64,000 nt of DNA from Zizania palustris (Eukaryota > Streptophyta > Magnoliopsida > Poales > Poaceae). The notes under the pieces are model-generated. The model searched no databases. It saw only the letters and a program-made list of their open reading frames with translations, and was not told where the DNA came from. Of this stretch, positions 30,808 through 40,243 are shown in pieces. Each line of letters opens with the position of its first letter. Position 1 is the first letter of the stretch. The position numbers were made by a program, and so were the translations under genes. The DNA is taken from contig JAAALK010000285.1 of NCBI GenBank assembly GCA_019279435.1, positions 70,912,249-70,976,248 of the forward strand, in the 5' to 3' direction.

Positions 30808-31282
30808 TCCTTCCGAAGATGACATTACAAGTGTAAGGGGCATCCACAACATCGAAAATTACTTCCTCCGTCCTAGCCAAGAACCCCTCTCCGAAGGCAA
30901 CCTCAAGACCTATTTGGCCAAGGGCGTCAAGAGGAGGTCCTGCAAAGCCTTGAAGGGGATGAGCTGCGGGGAGGACATGCTTCCGGGAGATGTAGAGCTG
31001 ATCGAAGGCTTGAACAAAGATAATATCCGTATAACTTCCGCCATCGACCAGTACTCTCCGAACTTCTGTTCCTGCAATATCGGTAGTGATAACAAAGGGG
31101 TCCGCATGGGGGAATTTTATACTTACTACATCAACTGTAGAGAAAGATATAGGCACATGGGACCACTCAGGCATTGCAGCTACCGACGAAGAGGTTCCAA
31201 TATAGCCTACTTCCCGAACATACTCTCTCCGTTGTCTTTTTGACATGCTGCCTAGAGTTCCTCCTCCGGAGATAGGGAGGAC
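30808..31282 (-). pseudogene. Tat-2 protease segment between two insertions
   Basis: A 475-bp island of Tat-2 between Chromo-M and Chromo-P, minus strand. It reads GGTLGSMSKRQRREYVREVG, then the protease block RVLVDGGSYTDIIFVQAF (catalytic D-G-G-S retained), FAGPPLDALGQIGLEVAFGE and VVDAPYTCNVIFG. It has no stop across the island and supplies the roughly 22 bases missing in Tat-1. The apparent 210-residue ORF start at 31393 is in Chromo-P LTR sequence and is not real. Confidence 0.85.
31278..31282. repeat. Target site duplication AGGAC (left copy, Chromo-P)
   Basis: AGGAC precedes the 5' LTR here and follows the 3' LTR at 43557-43561. Confidence 0.9.
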
Positions 31283-32064
31283 TGTAACACCCCAGAAATT
31301 AAAAAGGAATAAAATAAAAAGAAAAATAATATTTAAATCATTTTTGGATTTATTGTTAAAGGAAAAATCACAAAAGAGCCTGAATAAAGCCAAACAGGGA
31401 GAACTACTTAAAATCTGGACTTGAAAATTTTATGAGATGAACTAGAGACCAAGATATAATTTTAGGAATTTTTACAAATTTTTGTCAACAGTGAATCAAC
31501 CCTTAATCAAATATTTGATTTTCTAGAATTATTTAAAATCAGAAATTAATTTTAATCCTAAACGGGCCGAAACCCTGAAACTCCCCCCAGCGGCCTTTTT
31601 GGCCCAGCCCATCACCACTCTCTCACTGACAAGCGGGACCCGCCTGTCGGCGCCGCCCCCCCCTCTCTCCTCCCGCTCGCACCCCGCCTCGGCCCCACCA
31701 GTCAGCCTCCGTGCGCCCGCGTTCGCCCGCTGACTGCCGTGGCCCGCCTATCGGCCCTTTCCTTTCCCGTTCGCCACTGACAGGTGGAGCCCACCTGTCA
31801 GGTGCTTCGTCTCCGATGGAAGGGGATCGCCCCCTTCCTTCTTCCCGGCGATCCCTTTCTGTTTCCCTCACCGCCGGCCGCCAAATCCCATCCGATCGCC
31901 CCGGATCACCTTCCCCGATCGCCACCACCTCCATTCCATCCTTAGCCCACACGGAATTCGTGAAAATGGCAGTAGATCCGAAGGTTTAGAAACCTCGCCG
32001 GAGATGGAAAGGATCCCTCTCGGTTTCCTCCGATAACCCTACCATATCCACCGCCGGCGACCCC

Positions 32065-32071
32065 TATAAAA
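32065..32071 (+). promoter_or_regulatory. TATA box in the Chromo-P 5' LTR
   Basis: CCCTATAAAAGCCCC, a consensus plant TATA context. It is followed about 30 bases later by a C-rich start-like sequence. It would drive both element RNA and the LTR mini-gene. The same site occurs in the 3' LTR at about 41028. Confidence 0.65.
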
Positions 32072-32450
32072 GCCCCTCTGGTCGCCGCCCTCACCCCACA
32101 ACGCCGTAGCCCGAGCCCTAGTCCTCCAGAGCGCCGCCACCCCGTTTTTGATTTTCTCCTCTGTTTAGACTCCGGCGAGCCCTCGCCGTCGTCTCGGACC
32201 TCCTCCGTCCACGTCGTCGCCACCGTCGTGACCACCTGAGCTCACCCGTCCTCGGCCACCCCTCGGTTGGCCGTGAAGACCACCGGATCATCGACGCCGA
32301 CGAGCACCCGAAGCCTCCCCGCCGTCTACGCTCGCCGCCGGTCACCTCCAGGCCCCCTTCGTCGCCACCCGAGGTACCATCGTGATCGCCATCCTCCCCG
32401 CGTTCCATTTTTAGCCCTAGCTAAGCCCCTAGGCCCTCGCCGTCGCTGCC

Positions 32451-32490
32451 ATGGCCGCACCCGAGCTCGCCGTCGCCAGAGACGAAGGGG
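32451..32490 (+). other. Candidate first exon of the LTR mini-gene (Chromo-P 5' LTR)
   Basis: This is the first ATG after the TATA box, in a strong context (GCCATGGCC), reading MAAPELAVARDEG and one extra base before GGGG|GTACGC. That phase fits the middle exon at 33201. Chromo-M has GTG at the equivalent position (about 29725) and a similar but poorer reading. This is tentative. Confidence 0.3.
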
Positions 32491-33200
32491 GTACGCGCCC
32501 CCTTACGTCGTGCCGTGCCGGACGCGATCGTGGCCGTCCGATCACGATCGGAGGGCTACGATTAAATCCCTTCGGGATTTAATCCAAGCCCTCGGATCTG
32601 ATCGAAGGGGTATCGGGCGATCACGACCGTCGATCGCCACTTAAAACCTCCGAGCGATCTCAGGCGTCCACGTGTAACCGTTCGCCACGTTTTAATCACA
32701 GCCGTTCATTTTCATTTAAAACCCCCGCCTCGCATCTGGCCGCCGGATCCAGATCCAACGGCCCAGATCGCTCGGGTCCACGCGCATAGTCACGGGTTCA
32801 CGGTGAACCTGGTTCACCGTGGACCAGGGACTGTTTTTCTGTTTAAATAAAATTCAGAAAATAGTTTAAACTTCAAAAATTCATATCTTGCTCATTTTAA
32901 CTCCAAATTTCACCATTCAAATTTTGTTAGAACCAGAACATTATTCTCTACACAAAAATGCCATAAAAACAGTATGTTTCTGTTGTCCAAAATATTATTA
33001 ATAAATAAATGGATAAAAATCCCTTAGGGTTAAAATTTATAATACAGAAAATAAATTCTAAAATATTAAACTTTACTGTTTTAAAACCTTGAAATATTAA
33101 AATATTACTTCACATAATAAAACCTACAACTGTGTGTGTTTAATATTTGGTGAATTTTATCTGTTTATTGAATGTACTGTTTATTTTCCGTATCGAGAAG

Positions 33201-33266
33201 ACTACGAGTTCGTCGAGGAGCAGGAGTTCTACCCCGAGGTTCCTCCATCCCCATTTGCTGAGCAAG
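33201..33266 (+). other. LTR mini-gene, middle exon (Chromo-P 5' LTR)
   Basis: 66 nt between a T-rich stretch ending GAGAAG| and CAAG|GCAAGT, reading YEFVEEQEFY then PEVPPSPFAEQ. The AG|GCAAGT donor is the strong consensus of GC-AG introns. The homologous exon in Chromo-M has the same length and boundaries. Confidence 0.55.
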
Positions 33267-34344
33267 GCAAGTCATCGACCACCTCTGTGGAAACAGTTGA
33301 TCATATTTGAGCCCATGTTTTAATAAATTATCGCTATAACCCATAGGATAAATATTGCATTAGTCAAACATCAAGCCCTACACTTATATTTATTAGATCC
33401 CCGTCCCTGTGTGCAAACCCAAGCCATGCTTATTGAGCCTCAACTCCTTGTCACTCTACAGATATTATATTAGCTAGTGCCCAATGTACCGGCACAACTG
33501 CTATAGGATATAAAGAATGAGTCGTAGAGTAGATGGATTCTGGTATATGAAATACCCTGTTATTCTTGTCTCTGGACTCTGTTGGAGTTAGGTATGTTAT
33601 AAGTATGGTGGGTTCCGGGTGAAAGCTCGGGTTTTGGTATGTCGCACCCGGGGCACTATAAGGACCGGTCTGCGGGATCTGTTGCAAAGCACTTCCGTAC
33701 CAACCACAAGTCTAATGGGTAAGTCCTAACTGGAAGTGTGGAACACTCCGTCTCACGGCACCATAGTGGACGGGGCAAGGGGCTAGCCCTCAGGGCGCCT
33801 TGTACCGACGATGGCTCAAGAGGGGGTATTGTGGAAACTCGACATGGCGAGACACGGTACGAAACCTATAAGAGGGTGCTGTTGAGTCGGGGAAGACCAT
33901 ATGGAAGGTTTTGGCACGAGTTCCCGTGTGATGGGTCATCTCGTTACACTTCGGTGTAGGTGATGAGTGCGTGCCTTGTGGGTACAGTGGTACATCTCTG
34001 ATCAGAGTAAAATCAATCTTTTCGAAAAGTCGAGCCCACGGTCAAGGGCGGGTTGTGTGACTACTCGCAGTTAGTTTACAATTGTTTGAATGGACGAGTT
34101 ATTCATGGCATGTAAGGACTGTTGTGCGAGGAGGTAAAACGTACTCCTAGAGTTAGAAGATGATGATGATGCATTCACATGTTTACTTTTCCGTACTAAT
34201 AAATTGCTCACATTAAATGCTTTACAAATATGCTGCTTCCGCTAAACTAGCCACTATCTCCCTTGTTATTATCTTGCATTTATACTTGCATTCGGTGGCT
34301 TGCTGAGTACTTCTGTACTCACCCCGTTGACTTACACCATCAGA

Positions 34345-34382
34345 GCCAGTCTACTACGAGGAGGATGAAGGTCTGGAGTAGC
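34345..34382 (+). other. LTR mini-gene, last exon (Chromo-P 5' LTR)
   Basis: 38 nt after ACACCATCAG, reading AG then PVYYEEDEGLE and TAG. With the final G of the middle exon it restores a GAG codon. The intron would be 33267-34344, 1078 bp. Confidence 0.5.
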
Positions 34383-34596
34383 GACCCAGTCAAGGCGAGA
34401 CTGGAAGGAGGCGTTCATCTAGGACCCTTATTTTATTAGTTTCTCTTCATCTTTATTCACTTTTGTATTAATGCGGTCTACGAACCGCGAATGATTGCCC
34501 GTATCGTACGTGGTCGCTTTATGAACGTCTTGGTTTATTGATATTCTTTGGAATTTCAATAAAAGTCCTGATTTATTAAATCGGGGCGCGACAAGA

Positions 34597-34609
34597 TGGT
34601 ATCAGAGCC
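34597..34609 (+). other. Primer binding site of Chromo-P
   Basis: TGGTATCAGAGCC after a 3-base spacer, complementary to initiator tRNA-Met. Confidence 0.92.
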
Positions 34610-34734
34610 GACTTGACTGTAGGAAGCCAAACAGACCTGACCTTAGGACTTATATATATATTCACTATATTTTACAAAAGAATACTTATCCTCTCATCTT
34701 CTAAGATTTTCACAAAATTTTCTCTCTTTTGTAG

Positions 34735-35540
34735 ATGCCGATCCGTACCGTGAATGGGAACCTTCGTGACGAGACCAGATTCATCCGCGAGCTACGCATG
34801 CTCGTCAGTTTCCTCGGATTCGAGCATGAGCCGATGTACCATGGAGTCTTCCCCGACGAGGAAGAGAGCTACTGCGAGGTCACCGTCGTCGTCCAGCCCT
34901 CCCCTCAGACAGCTCACACCTACCGCGGAGGAGGACCTACCTTCCTGGTAGCCAGTCAGCGCACCGCTCTCCAGGCACTTACGGAGCTCCGGATGATCTA
35001 CGACAGCGAGCTCTACGACACGGACTTCCGCTTCGTACCTCTTCGCACCCAGGGAGTCCACACAGTGTCTTCGTCAGCACCCTCTCCCAGCGCCATTCGG
35101 CGATTGGACATACCATGCGCTTGTTGGAGGCCATGGATGATCTCCACTACGAGGCGCTGCAGGACGCCAATGGACAGCGCGACACTATCAGCTTCTACCG
35201 CCATTCCTCCGAGGACCTGAACCGCGAGAACGGAGAGCTTCGTCGCCGCATCCAGCAGGGACACCGCTTGGCTGCCGAGGCAGAGGAGTTGCGGCGTCAG
35301 AATGAGCTCCTTCGACAGCGTGTCGCCACCAACCCACACCTCCGCTACCAGATCGAGGAGTTGAAGAAGGACATCGAGGAGATCGCACCTCTTCCGCCTC
35401 GCCGGAAGAAACCCATTCAGACTCCCACAGTGAGGCCCAAGAGGATCTCCCGCAGCGCACCACCCGCCGGACCGTCCAGTTCCTCGACCCCGCCTGTCTC
35501 CCACGAGCCCGAGATCGAGCCGTCCCCCGAGCTGCCTTAG
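34735..35540 (+). pseudogene. Chromo-P orf0, unknown protein upstream of gag
   Basis: It starts at ATG 34735 (MPIRTVNGNLRDETRF) directly after the leader. The N-terminal half is globular (FIRELRMLVSFLGFEHEPMY, ALTELRMIYDSELYDTDFRF). After a shift near 35095 the second frame gives a coiled coil (MDDLHYEALQDANGQRD, LNRENGELRRRIQQGHRLA, IEELKKDIEEIAPLPPRRKK) and a proline-rich end at TAG 35540. It is homologous to Chromo-M orf0. It is separated from gag by about 185 bases and has its own start, so it is a distinct ORF. I know no function. Confidence 0.72.
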
Positions 35541-35725
35541 ACGTAGTATTACGATTGATTGTTATTTTTTTTATTATTATTTGCTTGCTTGTGTTAAACA
35601 TTCATGTCAAAATATAAGGCATGAATGAGAGAATAAGTAAATGTAACCGCAAGGACGGTATCCTTTTGAAATAAAATATAAAGAAGTTCACCCAAAATAA
35701 ATGTGTACACATTGAAAATTCCAGG

Positions 35726-36920
35726 ATGACCAACACCCAGGGATCAGACGCTCCTCAGAACAGAGGGGATAGTGGCAACCTGCCACAATGGGGAGCCACC
35801 GGGCAGAGGCAAGCCCCGGTCGCCAACCACCCCACCTTGGCTGAAATGATGGCCACTCAAAATCAGTTGGTCTCAGCCCTCCTGCACCAGATGCAGCAGC
35901 AGCAGTAGTAGATGCAAGAGCAGCAGGCCCACTTCTTTCGCCTCCACCAACAGCCCGAGCTGCCCCGACCCGCCACACCAGCTCCCGCTCCCGCAACTCA
36001 GCTCTCGGAGTTCCTCCGAGTCCGCCCACCGACCTTCTCGAGCACCACCAACCCCATGAAGGCTGGGGATTGGTTGCGGGCGATCGAGAAGAAGATCGAT
36101 CTCCTGACCTGCACTGAGCAGGAGAGGGTGGCCTTCGCCACCCACCAGCTTCATGGTCCCGCCGCAGAGTGGTGGGACAACCACCGCGAGACTCTGCCCG
36201 AGGGCCACGCCCCCACTTGGGCGGAGTTCTCGACCGCCTTTCGTGCCGCCCACATCCCCGACGGCATCGTTGCCCAGAAGCAACAAGAGTTCCGAGATCT
36301 GCAGCAGGGGAGCAGATCTGTCACTGAGTATCTACATGAGTTTAACCGTCTGGCCCGGTACGCACCAGAGGAGGTCCGTACAGACGCGGCCAGACAGGCC
36401 AAGTTCCTTAGGGGACTGAAGGACGAGTTGTCCCTACAACTCATCTCCGGAGATTTCGCCAACTTCCAAAAGTTAGTGAACAAAGCCATTATGCAAGAGA
36501 CTCAACAGAATAAAGTTGACCTGAAGAAGAAGAGGATGATAGCCTTCAGGCAGAACCAGGGTATGGCCCAGAGACCCCGTTTTGCTCCACCCCCACCAGC
36601 GCCACAGTACCACCCCCGGCCTGTGTATCGCCCAGCGCCACCAGCTGCCAATGCCGGAGCCAGCCAACCTCGTGCCGCTCCAGCCGCACCGACCGCCCCA
36701 GCTGCCCCGGCCAAGAAGGCAGAGATCCTGCGCGACAAGCACGGCAAGCCCGTGGTTTGTTTCAACTGCCGTCAGGAGGGGCATTACTCCAATGCTTTCC
36801 CCCATCCTAAGCGCGTTCAAGGAGTTGCCGCGAACCCCGCCATCCGCGCCCGAGTCAATCACGTCACCACGGAAGAAGCTCAGGCCGCACCAGAGATAGT
36901 GATGGGTAAGTTCTTGGTAC
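35726..36920 (+). pseudogene. gag: Chromo-P gag
   Basis: ATG 35726 (MTNTQGSDAPQNRG) opens a frame broken only by two adjacent TAG codons (35906-35911) inside a glutamine run. The same frame then continues. The gag domain reads FLRVRPPTFSSTTNPMKAGD, AAEWWDNHRETLPEG, FRDLQQGSRSVTEYLHEFNR and FLRGLKDELSLQLI. A proline/alanine-rich stretch and the CCHC knuckle follow: CFNCRQEGHYSNAF, where the last Cys is Phe (TTC at 36797-36799). No frameshift lies within gag itself. Confidence 0.85.
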
Positions 36921-37330
36921 ATTCAGCACTTGCAGTGGTTTTATTTGACACTGGAGCTACGCACTCCTTCATATCAACTGATTTTGTGGAAAAGAACAAA
37001 CTAAACACCGAAGATCTACCCAGAGCCGTACAAATAGTCACCCCAGGAAAACAAACCCTAGCCCTAAATTATAGCCCAAAGGTATGGATAGATATTCACG
37101 GTACCATATTTTGGGCCGACCCCATCCTAATAGAATGCCAAGGCCTAGATCTCATTCTAGGAATGGATTGGTTAAATAAGTACCAAGGGGTGATAGAATG
37201 TGCCCAGAGAAAAGTGACCATGACCAGCGAAGAAGGGACTGCCGTCACCTTTCAGATGCCAAGACTAAAGATCAGACGACCAAGCCTGCACCAGATCACC
37301 CTGGAAGAAATACCAATAGTCTGTGAGTAT
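36921..37330 (+). pseudogene. Chromo-P protease
   Basis: Retropepsin domain in frame with gag. The active site reads VVLFDTGATHSFIS (D-T-G intact), followed by DPILIECQGLDLILGMDWL and IECAQRKVTM. It would cleave the polyprotein, but the upstream double stop blocks continuous translation from gag. Confidence 0.85.
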
Positions 37331-38200
37331 CCGGACGTGTTTCCAGAGGATTTACCAGGAATGCCACCCAGGAGGGACATCGAGTTCAGGATTGACTTGG
37401 TGCCTGGAACCACCCCTATTTACAAACGACCATACCGAATGGCCGCAACGAATTAGCTGAGATGAAGCAACAGTTGGAGGATCTCGAGAAGAAAGGTTAT
37501 ATCAGACCAAGCACATCACCGTGGGGTGCCCCTGTCATCTTCGTCGAGAAGAAAGAAGACAAGGCTAAGCGTATGTGTGTAGATTACCGCGCCCTGAATG
37601 AGGTGACAATCAAGAATAAGTATCCGTTGCCTCGGATCGATGACCTCTTCGACCAGCTCAAGGAGCTACGGTGTTCTCGAAGATCGACCTGCGGTCTGGT
37701 TACCATCAGTTGAGGATCCGAGAAGAAGATATACCCAAGACTGCCTTCACCACCCGTTATGGATTATATGAGTGCACGGTTATGTCCTTTGGATTGACCA
37801 ACGCCCATGCATTCTTCATGAATATGATGAATAAAGTGTTCATGGAATATTTGGACATGTTTATAGTGGTTTTCATCGACGACATCCTCATCTATTCCAA
37901 GGACCAGAAGGAGCACGAGACTCACCTCCGGTTAACCTTAGGAAAATTAAGGGAACATCAATTGTATGCCAAGTACAGCAAATGCAAGTTTTGGACTGGC
38001 AGAAGTAAAGTTCCTCGGACATATCATCTCTGCGCAAGGAATCGCAGTAGACCCTGCCACCGTAGAAGCAGTTACGGATTGGTTGCCACCCACGAACGTA
38101 TCTGAGATACGAAGTTTTCTGGGACTGGCCGGATATTACCGAAGATTCATCGAGAATTTTTCCAAGATAGCCAAGCCAATGACCAAGTTGTTGCAAAAAG
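37331..38200 (+). pseudogene. pol: Chromo-P reverse transcriptase
   Basis: Motifs in order: PDVFPEDLPGMPPRRDIEF, IYKRPYRMA, SPWGAPVIFVEKKEDK, CVDYRALNEVTIKNKYPLPR, SKIDLRSGYHQLRI, MSFGLTNAHAFFMNMMN and the catalytic VVFIDDILIYSKD (Asp pair at 37878-37883). Three single-base shifts break it: near 37452 (before MKQQLEDLEKKG), near 37667 (a G lost in KELR) and near 37995 (an extra A before LAEVKFLGHII). All key catalytic residues are still present in the separate frames. Confidence 0.88.
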
Positions 38201-38760
38201 GAGAGAAGTTCGAATGGACTCCTGAATGCGAGGAAAGTTTCCGCACCCTCAAGACTCGTTTGGTATCCGCACCTATACTGACCCTACCAGATATCCGCAA
38301 AGACTTCCATGTCTATTGCGACGCATCTCGCCAAGGATTGGGATGTGTTCTTATGCAAGATGGGAAAGTTATCTCTTATGCCTCCCGTCAGTTGAGACCT
38401 CATGAGTTAAATTATCCGACCCATGATCTGGAATTAGCCGCCGTAGTGCACGCTCTCAAGATTTGGAGGCACTATTTGGTTGGGAATCGCTGTGAGATTT
38501 TTACGGATCACAAGAGCTTGAAGTATATCTTCACGCAGCCAGATCTGAACTTGAGGCAAAGACGATGGCTGGAATTGATTAAGGACTACGACCTAGGTAT
38601 ACACTACCACCCCGGAAAAGCAAATGTGGTAGCTGATGCCCTGAGTCGCAAGGGATATTGCACAGCCACGATGATTCAAGTACACGCACCCTTGTTATGT
38701 AGGGAAATGGAAAAATTAAATCTTGGATTGACCACCAGAGCATATCTAGCCACCTTGGAG
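38201..38760 (+). pseudogene. pol: Chromo-P RNase H
   Basis: Open frame continuous with integrase. It reads FHVYCDASRQGLGCVLMQDG (first Asp), YPTHDLELAAVVHALKIW (Glu), EIFTDHKSLKYIF (Asp) and GKANVVADALSRK (last Asp). The four acidic residues of the RNase H site are all present. Confidence 0.88.
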
Positions 38761-39980
38761 ACCCAACCTGTCTTATTTGAGCAGATCCGTGAAGCTCAGT
38801 TAGAGGACCCGGATATAGCTGCCATTAAGAAGAACATGAGACAAGGAAAAGCCCCCGGATTTTCAGAAGACGAGAATGGCACCATATGGTTTGGAACTCG
38901 GATATGTGTGCCGGATAAACCTGAAGTAAAGACTCTTATCCTAAGAGAAGCCCATGAGACGTTGTACTCCATTCATCCCGGCAGCACCAAAATGTACCAA
39001 GATCTGAAGGAACGATATTGGTGGGTTAGCATGAAAAGAGAGATTGCCCAGTTCGTCGCCGAATGTGACACCTGCAGAAGAGTAAAAGCTGAACATCAGA
39101 GACCTGCAGGATTGTTGCAGCCACTTAAAGTGCCGGAATGGAAGTGGGAAGAGATCGGGATGGACTTCATCACCGGATTACCAAAGACCCAACTGGGGTA
39201 TGATTCTATATGGGTGATCATTGATCGGCTTACAAAGGTAGCTCATTTCATAGCCGTCAAGACGACCTTTAGTGGCCCTAAGCTAGCAGAGCTATATATG
39301 GCCCGGATAGTATGTCTTCATGGAGTGCCCAAGAAGATAGTGTCTGACCGAGGAAGTCAGTTTACCTCTCGTTTTTGGAAGAACCTCCAAGAGGAGATGG
39401 GCACGAGATTGAATTTCAGTACCGCCTACCATCCTCAGACAGATGGACAAACAGAGAGGGTAAATCAAATACTAGAGGATATGCTTCGAGCATGTGTTTT
39501 AGATTTTGGAGCCACTTGGGACAAGAGCTTGCCGTATGCTGAGTTTTCATACAACAATAGCTATCAAGCCAGCCTTCAGATGTCCCCTTTCGAAGCCCTA
39601 TATGGACGTAAGTGCAGAACGCCACTACTTTGGGACCAAACAGGTGAATCCCAAGTATTCGGAACCGACATTCTTCGTGAAGCTGAAGAGAAGGTACGGA
39701 TCATCAGAGACCGACTCAAGACAGCCCAATCGCGACAAAAGAGCTACGCAGATAATCGCCGTCGAGACCTAGCCTTTGAAGAAGGAGATCATGTCTACCT
39801 TCGGGTTACACCTCTTCGTGGGACTCAACGGTTTAACGTGAAAGGAAAGTTGGCCCCTCGATATGTTGGACCATTTCCCGTTGTCCGACGCCAAGGCGAA
39901 GTGGCTTATCAGTTGGAATTACCGCCCTCGTTGGCTGGAGTGCATGACGTATTTCATGTGTCTCAACTCAAGAAGTGTCT
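38761..39980 (+). pseudogene. pol: Chromo-P integrase
   Basis: The frame is open throughout. Zinc finger HETLYSIHPGSTKM and CDTCRRVKAEH; catalytic core GMDFITGLP (D), VSDRGSQFTSRF (D) and YHPQTDGQTERVNQ (E); then the GPF/Y module ending RYVGPFPVVRRQGEVAYQLE. It would insert the cDNA. The catalytic triad is intact. The frame is lost just before the chromodomain by a single-base change near 39980. Confidence 0.9.
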
Positions 39981-40202
39981 CGCGTCCCCACGGAGCAAGT
40001 GGATCTTCAGCAGTTGGATGTCCAAGAAGATCTGACCTATGTGGAAAAACCGGTCAAGATATTGGAAGTCAAAGAGAGAACCACCAGGAGTCGAGTCATC
40101 CGCTTCTGCAAAGTGCAGTGGAGCAATCATCCAGTAGAGGAAGCTACATGGGAAAAAGAAGATGAACTCAAGGCACAGCATCCTGAGCTATTCGAGGATT
40201 GA
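39975..40202 (+). pseudogene. Chromo-P chromodomain at the pol C-terminus
   Basis: In the frame shifted relative to integrase, the sequence reads VEKPVKILEVKERTTRSRV and VQWSNHPVEEATWEKEDEL, ending PELFED and TGA. This matches a type I chromodomain, which in chromoviruses guides integration to modified histones, and it defines the element as a chromovirus. The intact protein would have it fused to integrase. Confidence 0.85.
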
Positions 40203-40229
40203 TCCGAATCTCGAGGACGAGATTCTCTT

Positions 40230-40243
40230 TAAGGGGGATAGGA
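40230..40243 (+). other. Polypurine tract of Chromo-P
   Basis: AAGGGGGATAGGA directly before the 3' LTR. Confidence 0.8.

Larger units (their letters stand above)
31283..34593 (+). repeat. 5' LTR of Chromo-P
   Basis: 3311 bp, TGTAACACCCC to GGGGCGCGACA. The two ends are imperfect inverted repeats (8 of 11 positions). A TATA box at 32065 implies U3 of about 0.8 kb. R and U5 of about 2.5 kb hold the mini-gene exons. A pyrimidine-rich, GC-rich leader follows the TATA box. Confidence 0.92.

Noticed and set aside
31240..31393. N-terminal extension of the Tat-2 protease ORF
   Set aside because: It lies in the Chromo-P LTR read backwards; the real frame is cut at 31282/31283.
31623..32408. Several minus-strand ORFs in the GC-rich part of the Chromo-P LTR
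   Set aside because: Glycine/arginine-rich antisense shadows of the leader; no homology and no conservation of frame.
32267..32644. Plus-strand ORF of 125 residues in the Chromo-P LTR (and its copy at 41230-41607)
   Set aside because: Arginine/proline-rich reading of GC-rich LTR leader. The frame is not conserved in Chromo-M in a codon-like way.
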